This document shows positions 1 through 14,528 of a stretch of 64,000 nucleotides of DNA, in pieces (position 1 is the stretch's first letter; the number at the start of each line of letters is the position of its first letter). The position numbers and the translations under genes were made by a program. The DNA is from Brugia malayi (Eukaryota; Nematoda; Chromadorea; Rhabditida; Onchocercidae): the NCBI RefSeq assembly GCF_000002995.4, contig NW_025062478.1, forward strand, positions 5,122,001 through 5,186,000. Reading direction: 5' to 3'. A model generated the notes under the pieces. It was not told where the DNA came from, did no database searches, and saw only the letters and a program-made list of their open reading frames with translations.

Positions 1-442
1 AATAAACTGTTAGTCGTCCGGTTCTTACCTACTTTATTTTATTTATCACACCTGCATCTAATGAAATCAAAATTTGAACATTTGGATGTGAGAAATTAAT
101 AATATGTAAGCTTGTTGTGAAGTAATAAAGTAACACTTTCCAATTATTAGCATTAAAATGCTCACATAAACCCATTAATTGAGTATTACGCCCTTTTTAA
201 TTGTTATTTCGCCGAAAAAAAAAAAAAAATTGTTTTTCTTACTGTTCTTTATTCAGCTGAAGAAAACAAAATTTAAACAAAATGAAAAAATAATTTAAAT
301 TGAACCAAGAATGAGTGATGATGTCAGTAACTGATATAATTTTGAATAAAGCATTCCCATGACCACTGCCTGTGCAAGTGTACGTCTGTAAATAGAATTC
401 TTCCAGTAATGAAATGAGGCGACCTTGTACCGCAAATCAAAA

Positions 443-3077
443 TTAGGAACGGCCAAAAATTTCTGTTTGGTGCTGAAATCATTCTTTTGCGCTACCCTTT
501 GTACAGTTTACTGATTTTCAAATCTTTACTACCTATTGGAATATTAAAATGCTTCTATAGGAAATTTAATTTCACAAACTGTTATACTGACAGGTATTGA
601 AGTCCATGTTAGCAATTTCTAAGTTTAAGATGAAGAATATCGTACATTATTTACCAGGCAGTCGAACTGATTAAGAATTGTGTTATATAAATAACAATTA
701 TGTTTTTTTTTTTTTTCTTGTAAAATTATTACTTACTAGATCAAGTGATGCTATAATAGCTTAAAGGAAAATTTATTTAAGACATTTGTACCACTTGAAG
801 TAATTTTAAAAAAGAATGATATAAAAACCATTTAATACATTTCAGTAATTTAGACCGGTTTATTTTTAAGACATTTAAGTGTTTGAAAGATAAAGTAATT
901 CAAAACTCAAATGGAAGAAATTGGTGAACGGAAAGGTTGGAAATGTGTAAGAAACCGATGATTGATATATATGTCAGGGAAAGTGTGCTCCAAAGAACTC
1001 ACCTTACCATTACGGGTAACTTTTGAATTGAGATCGATGATGAGACCGTCTGCGATACAAGCTTCAACAGTAATTGCAGCCCGTTCATTGCATTTTTTAA
1101 TAAAATTCGTATCTTCGACCCATCTTGAAATAACTCATTAATAATGAATTTAGCATGAATACAGTAGCAGTAGTAATTACGACAGACTTTAAAAAAAAAA
1201 AAACCTGATTCTCATAAAAACTTTATAAACCTTTTGTACAGTAAAGCATGCAATAATAACTGAAGATTTCAAAACTTGCAAAAAAAAAAAAATCTGAGAG
1301 AAAAAAAAAACGAACGTTTCACCAGTTTTCCTCCTCATACCGTTAACAATGCAAGAAATTTGTCCAGTCTTTGGTACAGTGCGCAAATTTCCCGGGAAAT
1401 CACGTGTTAGGGTTACTACACCATCACTACGGGCTATACAACTGAAATTATTGTTGGTATAAAGGAATTAATTTCAACTTTAAAAGACATCAAATTAGTC
1501 CAACTGTATCATATTTTTAATTAATTAAGCTTACTGCTTTAGATTTAAACCAAACTACAAAAGCTTCACAATTATTGCTATATATTCTCTTATGCTTATA
1601 TATGAAGTCACTGGTCACAACTTAAATGAACGTACAATAAACAAATTGACCGTAAAATGCACTCTCAAGGAAAAAGAGTTAGTGATTAACAGTACAATGG
1701 ACGAATTGATAATGCTTCAAATAGAAATTCGAAACAGTTCATTGCGTTGTGCAAGCATTCTCATTAGTGGCATTAACTAAAACTTGGAATGGATGGTAAA
1801 ATGTAATTTCTGGTGACGAAAATAGTATAAAATTGGAGTAACCATGAATTTTAGCAGAAATAGAAACAAACTTATATCGAGTTCCATTTAGTGTAACAGA
1901 TGTGTTCAATGTAATCGGAATGCCGGTATCCGTTAAGCAATTCACAATATGTGTTCCGGTTGATGTGCAAGTTTTATTGAAGTTTCTTTTACTGACCCAC
2001 CATTCTCCTACACAACTGTTCAAAATGAAAACATGAAATGCAATGAAGCAATTATGAATCAACAAAAAGCACTTTGAATATTTAGACCCACAAAATATTA
2101 TAGTTTAATTAAAATGTAATGAAATAGGAATGCTTACCAAAGCGATGCCCTTCACAATTAATATTTCGAATGATGTATTGTTTCTGCATCTGATACCCAC
2201 CCGACGGCAATTTTACACAGTGGAATTTCTGAAGAATGTTATTTAATCGAGTTTAGCTTTCGTTCAAAAATTACTGCAAATGCTTAAGTGTTATGAGAAA
2301 TAGTATTTATTTGATCTCATGCATTCAAATAACAAGATATTCAGCAAGAAGAGAGAAAGCTGAATTAAAAAATTGAAAATTAACTCAAAAAAGCCTATAT
2401 TATGATCAAGTTTCTTTGCACTACTCATACCTTAATGTTCTCGATATTTCTCTTCTCATTTTATTTATCATCGTTTAAATTCTTCCTCAACTTTCCCTTA
2501 ATTTAAATAATCCAAAATTCATGCAGCATTCAGAAGAACAAACAAACTATATCATTCTCTACAATCTCGTCACCGTCATACATTTCGACACCTTCCGGCG
2601 TTTGACATGCAACAACATCGGCTCGCCAAGATCCATTCAGATAAACGTGACATTCGATAATAAACGCTGATCGAACTAACTAAAATAACCTTTATCTATG
2701 CTATGTAATTATAATTTGAATGACTACATTTTATTAAATGATTTTTACATATTTATCCTGCTATTTCCAGGTTTGCTGAATATGCAAATATTCTGAATGA
2801 TGTTGCCACTAAGGTATTCTTTTAAATCACATACACTACCTACCGTTTATGATTTACGGAGAAAGAGAATTTGCTCTTTTTTATCATCCCTATTAAATAT
2901 TTCAGATTTTTTAATTTTAAAAAATCAGAAAATTTTGATTTCACTTACCCATCGATCACCATTGTTGTGTCGCTCACCCAAATAAGTACAAGCAATAGCA
3001 TGAGTATCTCTTCCAAAACTTAACAGTAATATTAACAGCAGTAATGATGCTGTGCTAAGGACGACTGTATTACACAT
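443..3077 (-). CDS. Secreted protein with three mig-18-like fibronectin type I-like modules
   Basis: Seven exons join in phase: 3077-2949, 2679-2548, 2228-2138, 2007-1872, 1441-1316, 1123-1003 and 472-443 (stop), giving about 254 residues. Exon 1 encodes a hydrophobic signal peptide (run of LLLLILLLSF) followed by CTYLGERHNNGDRW. Three repeated modules follow, each with a Cys, a G-E/D-x-W motif, a K/E-C pair, a V-x-x-C segment, and then an I/D-G/N-x-x-I region before the next Cys (GEWWVSKRNFNKTC and GETWVEDTNFIKKC open modules 2 and 3). This matches the mig-18-type Fn1-like module of nematode secreted and matrix proteins. Introns fall at equivalent places in each module, which suggests tandem exon duplication. 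The family is linked to cell migration and basement membrane in C. elegans; a role here is inference. The first six exons are well supported. The 10-codon last exon fits phase but is the least certain part. Confidence 0.8.
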
Positions 3078-4918
3078 ATAAATTCAATTTTAGTCTCTAA
3101 TTTTAGGGGACGTTGTAGGAAGCTTGCCGCCTACCTGTACCTGACAGTAATCTATGAATGATGAGCTTTTCGCTGTCTGTGTCATCTCTTCTTAGTGACA
3201 ATTACTATTATCATCAATAAAGAGAAAAAAAGAAACGAAGGCGTGGTTCTAATGGATGAGGATCCGTTTGTTGATATGATAACTGTCACTAAAAAGAGAC
3301 GACAAATGTATCATATTTGATTACCCCATCGTCCTAGTGATTTCTGATGAATTCATGATTTTTGCTACAATTTTGATCAGGAAATTAGTATCCATTTGGC
3401 TTTAAAACTGATTTTCTAACTTGCAGTTTGTTTTAATATAAAATCAATATATATTCAGTTCGGCAATTATTTTCCGATTTTGACTAGCAACTAGTCTTAC
3501 ACTCGGAACCAGTCTAAATTTGAAATAACCAATTGCGATAATCAACAAATGTAGATATTACTATGATCCGTATCAACACCCCGGCTATTCACTTTAATCT
3601 TAGACATTTCTGACATTGCACTGCAGAAACCTGACATATTAATTAGGGTTCATCTAATTAATTCTCTCAGCTATAAATTCGGAATAGTTTCTAAAAATCG
3701 CCGATTTATTCCAGAGAAATCCAATTTTGATGGCGAGTAACGCTAAATTTAAATTGTACTTTTACAATAGACGGTAAACGCATTAAACCAAAGTTCTGAC
3801 AAAAACTGTGACAATCTAATTCCCTTATGGATGATTGTTTCAAATTTCAGAGTTCAGCTTAATTCCTCAATAACTTCACTAAATCTCTGACTATAAAAAA
3901 ATCAGTTTGAGCGACGAAATTTAAATGGAACTTTCAGGAATTAAATTGTATGTTTCTAAGAGACTGATTAGTGGAGTAGTCGGATTCAGTTCAGAATCAC
4001 AGGTTAAAACCTTAGAAAGCAAACTGAAATATAAAATACTAAATTAAATAAAACAATCAAGCAAGTGGTAGTCTTAGATCCATACGAAGATTCGAATTTC
4101 TTCTTCACAATCAACTTTCCCTTGCATTAGATTTGAATGAAAAAAATAGATTAATTCTCTGGTAAACCAAATGAACTATCCTACTTTGTTTTTTACATTT
4201 TAATTGCACTGTTGAGTTTTCAAGTGTAAAGAAAGGATATCCATAATACGTATCCAGAAGGATAATTTCTTCTGAAGAGAATAGCTTTGTTAAACTTTTT
4301 AAGCAGTTGCTAAAGATCTACTATCGCACTGCTGTGACCGAAAATGATATAATATACAGAAATAAATTATGAGTCCACATGATACAAAGTAATTAAAATG
4401 ACAGCACTGACTACTCAAATAAAGACAATAATCACAATATTATAGAACAGGATAACAACTACTTTAATATCACAGCATATATAAATAGGGAAGAGTGAAC
4501 AATATAAACTTCCGTTCGCGAAAAATTTAGCGAAAAACAGTTTCACCAATTACAATTATATAAAGTTTGAAGGCACAAATAAGTGGAGATTAAAATTTTT
4601 GCAGTTAAGAAAGACGGATTTCAAAAAAAAGAGTTGAAGGATTACTAAACAAAAATATTTTCTAGCTGCACATCAGTTAATCAAAATCATGCATATGTAG
4701 ACAAACTTTCCAAAAAAACTAGAAAAGTCAAAGAATTTAGTAAAATAAAATAGATCCTGATTATATTTAGAATTATGTATACAATTCATCAACAAATAAA
4801 TAATACTAAATGAACCGCAAAAGTTAACAAATATATCTATACAGTAAGAGATATTGCCTACTCAGAAAAAGAGAAGCACTGTTTAAATGTGCCCCTGGGA
4901 AAACCCAAGAATTTGAGA
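3078..4918. other. Intergenic, no gene seen
   Basis: AT-rich spacer between the upstream end of the mig-18-like gene and the 3' end of the EEA-1 gene. It should hold the promoter of the former and the 3' UTR of the latter. No convincing coding exon, RNA gene or repeat was found on either strand. Confidence 0.6.
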
Positions 4919-7900
4919 TTATCGATGCATAATTTCTTCGTGACATGCATTACAAACACGAACCGGATTTCTTGATGACGCAATTTTAGCTGTGAACGAC
5001 GAACACGAGGCACAAAATATTTGTCCACATTGTCTACAATGATGTTTGCGATTTGTAAGAGTAAATGGTTTGTCACAAGTATGACAATTTATGGCCTCTG
5101 AATCTTCCAACCATTTACGTGATATTTGCTTTGCAAAATCCATCTAAAATATTAAAATTTTAAGTAATCCAAAATATCAAAATATTTTAAATCATGCACC
5201 GTAAAATAAGCAAAGTGATAGAAAAGTTACAATTTCACACCTGTTATTCATTCAGAATTTCATGATAAAGAACTGAAGTTAAAGCAGTGTATCAAAGCTT
5301 GCTATGACCTTACAGTTGAAAAATTATTTATTTTCTGAATTATTTATTACAAAAAAGTTTTCTTTTTTGTGGAAAACTATTAATTTACAAATCAGCAGCA
5401 CGAAATGGATACTGTATAAGTCTAACCTGCAAATTTTGATTCACTCGTCCAAGTTCTCGAATAGCAGTTTGAACATCATCGAAATTTCTCTTGTTTACAA
5501 TAGCTCGCTCGCGTTCAAACTCCAGATCATTTTCTGCTGTTAAACACCTGAAAACTGAGTAAACTTCCCAATTTTTTTTGCTCAGAAGTTTTTTGTCCAC
5601 CCTAAGTTTTATCGAGTGCAGTGCAAAAGCATCACACCAACCTTTCTTGCAATGCTCGTTTTTCTTGTAACCATTCTGTTTTCTTTTTCTCCAATTCTGC
5701 AGGTAAATATTACAGCAATTGATCAATTTTACATCAATTTAACAGGATTCTTCAAAAGGATTTCCGTGACAAAATAGTAACATTAAGAGAACAGGAAAAC
5801 CTACCGCTTTGAAGAATGATTAATTTATTTGAATCTTCATTGGCCTTTTTTAAATCATCATTTATACGCTTCAAAATTTCATCTTTTTCTTCATTATCTT
5901 TTGAAATCTCCTTTAGCCTATTTTTTTCTGCTTCCAACTGCACATGAAGTCTCGACAGGCTTTCTTCTTTATTCTTTTCACAGTTTTCCTGCAAGGAAAT
6001 TTCATATATAAAAAAAAATCAACAAAAAACCATGCAATAGAGTGCATTTAGAACTAAAAAAAAAAACAAACCAAACTGTTTTTCAGCAAATTAGTTTCTT
6101 TTTCAAAATCATTTTTGAGTTGTGATGTGCTTTTTTCAAGCTGATCCAATTCCTTCCGCAACTGCAATACAAAGAAACAAAATTTGAAAATTTTCAGAAC
6201 ATATCAGAAAAAGCTTTGAATCCAAATACCTCCACGTTTTGCCTCTTCAATTTTAATGCGTCATTTTCCAGAGTATATCTTCCTTCTTCTTTTGAGCGCA
6301 ATTCATTACGTACCCTTTCCTGTGAATCAAATATTTTTATCCACAATATCAATTTATTTATGAATTTTTGAATATACTTTTGCAGGAACCATTACTAGTA
6401 GCTGATTACTGTAAAAAAGTTTTAAGTTACAGATTTCACTGCAAGCTGCTATGCATGACTGTAATTCACAATAGATTCACGCAGTGAGCATGTTATCACA
6501 TTTTGCAATGCAGAGATGCTCAACAGTATTAATGCTAGCAATTTCGGTGACGAAACTAATTTAGAAATACGTTTAAAAACAGTAACTTTACCATCTCCTG
6601 CATTATGTCAGATAACTGCCTCTCCTTAGCATGAAGTTCCTCCTTCAATTCAGAAACTGTTTCCATTTGAATCACCAATTCCTGGAAACACATACATCCC
6701 AGAAATACTTCTGCACGCAAATAGTAACTGATATCATTCTGTTAATTTTGTATTTTGAAAACCCTTTACCAGTGTCCAAAAGTTTGGAGCTACTCTTGTT
6801 CTCGACGAAGTTCTATTTATATCACAGATTCTGCTTTCACTCCCCTCTCTAACTTCAAAACACGCCACCATTTAATTCCCTAACAATGAAACTAAAGAAA
6901 ATTTTCATCACTTTATGAAATATCGCAATCAATATCACGAGAAACAAAAATATAACTCTTTCTTTCGCGGTCAATATTGCCGTATTCTCCTGTTGAAGTT
7001 GGCTTAGTTCATACTGCAAATCTTTTATAGACTTATCATGATTATGCCTTTCACATTCCAATCCAGCCATTAAACTCCTGATATTTTGTTCTAATTCCTA
7101 TAATAATTGAATTTCAATCATGTATATATTTTGTCGAACTTTTTATTTCTTAATTTTTAAATCGTTCAATTTCCTAAACCGTAAAGAAAGGCATATCTTT
7201 TTGGGATATAATTCGTACCTAGACAGGTTAAAACTTACTTTTACACTAAATTTTGTAACTTCCATAGTTGATTAGCTAGAAAAAGAACCAAAATACTATT
7301 TTCAAGGAGAAATTCTCCTAAATAAAAAATAAATCTGCAATCGATAGCTAAAGTGTCCAGAAAAGAATGTTATCCTATCATATTTTGGTGCATTTACCTT
7401 TATTAATAGTTCTTTTTGGCTCATGTTTTCCAATAATTCAACTTCATTATCCTTACATCTTGAACATTCTTCATTCTACAATATATCCAGAATATGACAT
7501 CAAAAAAAATATCAAAAAATAAATAAATAAATAAAAATATCAAAAAAGATAAAGCAAGGTTAATAGAAAGACAACTGTCAGTAATATTTTTTTAAATTGG
7601 CTAGAGATCATTCATATTAACCAAAACCAAAAATTGTAAATGTTCCAATATCGTAACATACCAGAGCAGAAAATTGCTGCAAAATATTTTCAAATTGTTC
7701 CTTTAGCACAATTTTCTCTTGTTCACATGTGAAAAGTTCTTTCTGCAGTTGGCATACATTCTCCTTCGAACTTTCTCTTTGTTCCGCTAAATCGCATTCT
7801 AACTGAAATAACGTTACAGCTCTATCTACTGTATCAGATTGAAGCTTTTGATGCTGACTGAAAACGGAAACACACAAGTATGATTTCAGACTCTATCCTA

Positions 7901-10900
7901 TCACTGAATTTTCTTCTTACTTTTCGACAATTTGTAAAAATGTTGTCTTAGGAAAATGCAGTTGGAAAAAGTATCTCTCAATGTTGTCTTTACGTAACAA
8001 AGTATATTGAAAAACTTGCCAAAAATGGCTTCGAAATATGCGAAAGAAGATAAAACAACCAAAACTAAACCTTTTTTTTCGCTATTTTTATTTCCTTCAT
8101 TTCTGATTGCATCTCTTTCATTGTTTCTTTTAATTGCATATATTCTTCATTACGCCTGATGGCAGCAGTTTCTTTTTCACGCAGTTCGCTATCCTATAAA
8201 TACTGCTGAATTCCAGGACAGCTGGAAAACTTTAATAACTCATATGCAGATAGCGGGAAGCATTAGTATGATCAATATTTTTCGAAAGTAAAATATGGAA
8301 AAGAAATAATAGTACAATTTTTCCGTCAACTCATTTTTTTTTATCAAATGAAAATGCAATACATAATAATAATGCATGACTATATTGTATCACCATATAA
8401 ATTTGGAGTCATTGATTCAATAATCGTATTCAAACTTAGCAAATTAAATGGAAATAACTAACCAACTGTAAGGCTTTTTCCTCCATTAGCGCGAGCTTTT
8501 CAACAGCTGACTTCAATTTGATACGTTCCGTTTCGATTATTTTATTCTTTTCCTCACTTGTCGTCGTTCTTTCTTCTAGCAATGCAGATAACTAGAATAA
8601 TATACTTTACATAAGAGTTAAAATGGGGATTGATACACCATTAAGTGAACAAATTCTGATCTTTGACGTCACTGTGCGATGCACCTGAAACTTTTAGTCC
8701 AACATCTGTTTTTTCAATAATATTCTCCATATTAGATTTTAAGATATATTTTAAACTAAAATTAAAATATTGCAATTAAACAATGTCGAAATTATAATAT
8801 CATTAATGCGAATCAATAGCAATGTACAATTCCCATAAGTGGTGAGAAATGGAACTTTATTAAATAATAAACTTTTTTTTTTTTAAATAAAAAAAAAAGG
8901 AATGTTATTTATTTAAAAAAAAAAAAATAGTATTTATTTTTTAAAAAAAAAAAAGTTTTTTAAATATCATACAAAAGGTAAGGGAATACCAAACGCAGAC
9001 GTTTACTCGCCTTTGGTATCCCTTTATCTTTCGAGAAAAAAAGGAGTGTAGAATTACAAACTTTTTTATTCTTTTCCTCAGCAGAAATGTAATTACAGTG
9101 CAAATTGCTCAGTTCATTTTCTAGCTTCTTCATTTTCTCCTTTTCAGCCTCTATATTCTTTTTCCAGCTCTCTTCATGCTGAGATATTGCATTTTCATGC
9201 GAGGTATTTAAAGACTTCAAAGTTTCATTCAACCTATTTACTGTTTCCTCGAGTGCCATTTTCTCCTTATGCATTTGTTTCATTGCTAAATTCTCCACTC
9301 CGTTGCCTTCAGAAATCTAGAAAAAACCTTTTTTGAATATCTTGAAGTCATGAATAAAACTCCGTTACGAGAATTTTGTAGAGCATCGAAATAATGAATA
9401 ATAAAATAAAAAATTCATGTAAAAAGTAATTATTAAATAACTACTAAGAACTATATTTGCATAACAACAACAAACTTTTTGCATCAGAAGTGATTCCTTC
9501 GCCTTTGCTTCTTTCAAATTCTGCTTCAGTATACCTTCGATTGTGGATGCTTCGTTCAAAGAAGCTTCCAATTTGGAAATGTTTTTCTTCAATTGTTCAA
9601 TTTCTTTTCGATGCTCAGATATCGTTTCCTCATTCTTAATTATTTGTATTTTCTGAAAAATTATTGTGGTCATTTTATGCAGCAGGAATAAAATCATTTT
9701 TGAAACTTTTACGAAAAATTATTTATCAAATTATCTTGAACTTTTTCCGCATAATTCTGCTTTTGTTCATCCAGCAAAGCGAATAATGACACGATTTCTT
9801 GTTGTAAACTATTACGTTCTTTTTCCACCTGAAACCATGAATCAGGTATCATATCGCTAGCATAATAAACAAACACTTTTATAGCTTCAGATACATTCCA
9901 AAGCGTACTTTTATTCGTGTACCTTTCATTTTGCTTTGAAACCTAAATTTAAAAAGAATGATTTAAAGATGAAGAGAATTATATCGTAGTCCACTTCAAA
10001 TAATTTTTACTGATACGCAAAGCAATATCAATAAAATATTCACTGAAACTATTACTGCCGATATTACCTCCAGTAGAGAATTTCTTGCATCTTCAAGTTC
10101 CGACAACTTGTTTTTTTCAGTCCCATTATCTATGATTTTTTTCCGGCATCCATTCACAGTAATTTCTAAATCGTCGATTTTCCTACAAGCATCAAGGATT
10201 CTTTCAGCTGAATTTGTGGCTTTCTCCTGCAATTGAAATTTACAATAAACTGCAACACTGAGATGCACAGAAACTCGACGAACAACATACTTCCCAAACT
10301 TTTCTGAAAGCGTTGATTTCTCCGATAAGTCTCTCAGATCCACCATCATATCTAAACAATTCTACAGTTACATATGAAGTCGAGGCCACGGAAATTCATC
10401 ATGTAATCAATAAAATGACAAGACATTAACTTATTAACTCACCTGGAAATCGTATTCTTGAGGGCTTCAATATTACTTTTTAAAATCGCAATTTCACCTG
10501 TTAACCTGAAAAGATGTTGATGTATTTTTTAACAAGAACCTTACTTTCGAAAGCTTTTTCAAAATATTTTTCATGCAACGATATAAATTTAGCATCTCAA
10601 ACTAAAACAGCCTACTTTTTATGATCTTGCTCCATATTGCGTATTGTACCGACATCTTTCTTAATTTTTTCTTCTTTTTCCTGTGTTATTGTGTCCATTA
10701 GTTGCTGTGCATGTACTAGTTCCTTCCTAAGCACGCTGACGTCATCTTCTGATGGTCTAAAATGAGTTAAGTAAGACAGAGAAATAATAAAACTAAAGTA
10801 AAACCATAAAGAATTAAAAACTTTTACAACCTACAATTCACCTTTGATCGAGTTTTCGTCGTAAGTCTTCGATTTCTAGTTCCAAATTCTGTATCTCTTC

Positions 10901-12362
10901 CCTGTAGCGCACTAGCTCATCACCCAGAAGAGCTTTTTCGTTATTTTTCTCTTCGATTTCATCTGTTTTACTGGCAATCTTTGTCAAAAGTTCTCCAATT
11001 TTTTCGATCAACCTACTTTTTTCTTGCTTCAGTTGTTCAACCTGTCGGCTCATCCCCCTTGTTTCTTTTTCCATTTCAAGCATTCGTTCTGTTGCTGGAA
11101 ATAAAACGGCAATCCTTCTTAGAAATACGAAATACTCCTTTTAATAAAATCAAGCTTCCTTTAATAAAATTAAAAAAAAAAAAAGAAAAACCTAAGGCTT
11201 TGCCAGCTTCGAGCATTTGCATTTGCTGTGTAAGATAAGGTATTTCGTCCTGAAATTTCAATAGAATTTAACAAACTTAGTGAAAAAAAATGCAAATAAT
11301 ACCAAGTAAACTGATAGAAAAATATCAAGTAAATTGAAAAAATGAAATAGAAAACATTTGTCATTAGCCTTTTCTTTCGAATGAAAGATTAAATGTGGAA
11401 TATTAAAAGCTACTTACATACCTCAGATATTTCTGTTTGATTTGCGATGAGACCATGCAACCTATCAAGCTCTTTTTTTAATTCCACTGAATAGCGCTTC
11501 TCGTCTTGCAGTTGCGATTTAAGTTCTTTCATGTCCAACTCGAGATGAAGTGCATCTGATTCATTAAAACCATTCTCTAAATAAAACACCTCCATTATTG
11601 AAACCGAGTTTCAGCCTTGAATTAGATTATAAAAAAACACTATTAGTAAACATATTCAAATGTTGAAGCAAATAAACGCACCAAGTGAACTAAATGAGAA
11701 GGAACCAGTGAGTTTTTGCTTTCCAACCTGAAAAAAATAGTAATATTTCATGAAAAATGAACTGGATAGAAAGAATACCTGAATGTTTTATTGTTAATAT
11801 GTCATAGCTACTAGGCCTGCCAACAACAAAATGCAGCAAAATATGAAATTAATTATTGCATTAGTAAAACACAATTGATAACATTAACCTGTTTAATTGC
11901 ATGCACTCGAAAATGCACCTGCAACTCATCTGGAGAAGAAAATGAATGCATGCATACGGGACATAAAAATCCTTCTGAAGGTGTGCTACTTTCATTAAAT
12001 AGTGGCTCGTGTTGAGGCTGTAAAACGACAATCCATTATCACTGGAAGCACAAGAAAAGTCAGAAAGAATCAGCGAATGATTTGTCGCTTTTTTACAAGA
12101 AAGGTAAAAGAACGACCAATTGTTCACTGAATCTCCCTAACCGATGGTCAATGATATTTTTATTCCTCAGCCTTTCCTATTGCCTTGATATTGCATCCCG
12201 CTTTAATCGTTTTGTGTAGCACACAGAACATATGTTTAGCTAATGAGAACTTTAATGATTTTTGTGGATTAAGCTAGGTCAACAAACAAGATGGGGAAAT
12301 ACCTCGGAGGGAGTAACACTGTTTACGGCTTGCGTCACCTGCGTTTTCAGTTTACGTAACAT
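4919..12362 (-). CDS. eea-1: Early endosome antigen 1 homologue (C2H2 finger, coiled coil, FYVE)
   Basis: EEA1 is the Rab5 and PI3P effector that tethers early endosomes. Exon 1 (12362-12303, 20 codons) begins MLRKLKTQVTQ and ends in phase at a GTATTT donor. The next exons (about 12020-11890) encode a C2H2 finger, FLCPVCMHSFSSPDELQVHF followed by RVH, the EEA1 N-terminal Rab5-binding finger type. About 20 further short exons down to about 5440 encode heptad-rich, Glu/Lys/Gln-rich coiled coil. The last exon (5143-4919, acceptor TTTTAG) is a complete FYVE domain: WLED at its start, the basic patch RKHHCRQCG, and PVRVC near the end, with all eight zinc-ligand cysteines and a stop after MHR. Having both terminal domains in the EEA1 arrangement separates it from other FYVE proteins. 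Start, finger and FYVE exon are secure; middle exon limits are approximate. Introns are AT-rich with many homopolymer runs. Confidence 0.9.
8872..8962. repeat. Alternating poly-T/poly-A low-complexity block
   Basis: Within an EEA-1 intron, runs of 10 to 13 T or A alternate with short TTATTTATTT-like links, so the T and A runs can pair with each other. It is simple sequence with no coding content. Confidence 0.8.
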
Positions 12363-14528
12363 CCTGAAATCTGCCTTCTTCAATGCAATACAATGAATTT
12401 CGATGAGCTTGAAGAAAATTTTGAATAGAAAAAGTTAGGAAAGATGGCAGAGGGAACTAATTTATGCCTGATTCACTATAAACAGATGGCTCGTGCATAG
12501 TGTGCACTCTCTTTACAATATTGATAATTGAAGAAGTCAAGAATAAACTTTTCACTCTCATCATTAAATGAAAACTTCTGTTAAAGTACTTCTAATCAGG
12601 TTCTTCTCATATTTACAAGGCTTGATCAGTCCAGTGATAACTTGAATATTTTAGATCGTTTTTTACAATGCACCCAAATATTATTAATAATTAGTGTTGT
12701 TTATATTGATGTAATAATTATTACATAAGTGACTGGGTATACAATATGAAGACAAGGAAAGCCAAGGTCAATATGATATTTAGTAGATAAATTCGAAAAA
12801 ATAAATGAAGACGTATGTGTTTCGCAGATGAAAAAAGAGGAAGAGACAAAAGAATACCAAAAAAGTCATTAAATGGAGAAAATTTCAAGAACTGAAATAA
12901 ACTAATAAAGTATTTTTGCAATTTTTTTAATGCATAAAAACTACATTTTCACACAGAAAATCAACAATAGCTGCATAAAATGGTAGAGTAAAAAGAATAT
13001 TTTAGATTAACTTAACTTAACTATGTACTAAATAAAAATATATCAATTTACTTTGGCTAATTCATCCACCTCTCCCCAATTATTGTTTTACCCTTGTCAT
13101 CGAGTCACATCATAATGATAATAAAACATTGATACTGTGGGATTGTATTTTCATTCAGCTTATACCACTGTCACTCAGTGCACACTCTCGACACAACAAC
13201 TTGGGTGCCTGAGCTTGGCTTCCTTTCGTTCTCGACTTAGAGCGGGGTTATATGAACATTGTCAGACTATTCCAGTGCTGCTGTTCCAGTCTTTTTTTAA
13301 AGTATAAAGTTCTAGAAATGACTTTCAAAAAAAAAGAGAGTGAAGAAGGACTTGTGAGAATGTACCTTTGCATTGGAAGTGAAATTAGTTACACTGGAAG
13401 TAATAATGTCAGGAATAAATTACAATCAGTAGGAATGTCAGTCAATAAAACAATTGGAAAGTAAGGAAAAGCTCATGAGTAACAGTAGAATAGTGCATAG
13501 CATAATGTTATCAGTTATATGCAGAACAATGTTGTGAATTGCTAATAAACGTTAGTAAATTTTCGAACTTTGATTATCATATCTTTTCCTTCAACAGTAT
13601 GCGTGTTACTTCTATTTTTGAACCATCAGTTGTTGAGATCTCTTAAATTCTACCCTTTAATATTCTAGCTCTATTGAGGCGAGGAATTCCGTACACTTTT
13701 TCATATTTGAATTTTTCATTTAGTTACTTTTAAAAGCCTCTATATCGATAGAGAATAAAGTTGAAGTGAATGCTTCAAGAGACTTGTGTTGTAATTGTGT
13801 ATTACTGAAAGTAAACTGATGCATAGATTGAATGTCTGTTAGAAACTGACCTATAAATCATATAAGTTTGAAATTTTGAGAAATTCTACATAAAGATAGA
13901 GATTAAACTTGTGTAGAATCTTTTATTCAAATACGATAGATAAATAACCGATCGATATCTCTATCGCTACTAACCATTAAACAAAAGATAGCTGTTATAT
14001 TTCTTCAAATAGCCCTTATGTTTATACAACTTTTAGATTTTTCTTTTGTCTATTAAATGAAATCATAAGGCAAGGAAGGACAAATGGAATTTGAAAGCAC
14101 AGTCATATCTCACTTGAATATGTTTCTCGAATAAAACAATTACAGAAGCAACTTGGCAAGCGTGCAATACTGTATCGTAGCATATGTTGTTAACATGTAA
14201 GTGAATGCACCACCAGTGAAAAGTCATTATGCAACAGATCATTATTGCTCTTAAGGATGGTCCGACAACATTTGTATTGCCCATTTCATTACTTATTATT
14301 TACGCCTATTATGAACACCTCAAAAACATCAGTGACTAAAAATCTATTCATGTAGGTAATGGTTAGTCTTAGAAGAAAATGCATTATATGTGAGTGTTGG
14401 AAACAAAATGAAGATTTTTTCACTTGAATGCTTTGATTGGTAATGAATGTATTATCAAATATATGAATATCAATAAAGATTTTAATCAAGTCATAGTTAA
14501 GAACTATATTATTGTGATTTTGCATATT
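12363..14528. other. Intergenic between eea-1 start and MPI end
   Basis: This should hold the eea-1 promoter and the MPI 3' UTR. The open frames here (for example a 70-codon plus-strand frame at 13252-13464 and minus-strand frames at 14063-14525) show no domain or exon-like structure. The stretch 13150-13250 is less AT-rich than its surroundings and could be promoter; that is only a guess. Confidence 0.5.

Noticed and set aside
7501..7545. Tandem AAATA units with a flanking ATATCAAAAAA repeat
   Set aside because: Simple sequence in an eea-1 intron; no regularly spaced spacers, so neither a CRISPR-like array nor a mobile element.
13252..13464. A 70-codon plus-strand frame upstream of eea-1
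   Set aside because: No homology and no conserved features. It probably lies in the promoter region.
14063..14525. Two minus-strand frames just past the isomerase stop
   Set aside because: Located where the 3' UTR should be, with no exon-like residues.
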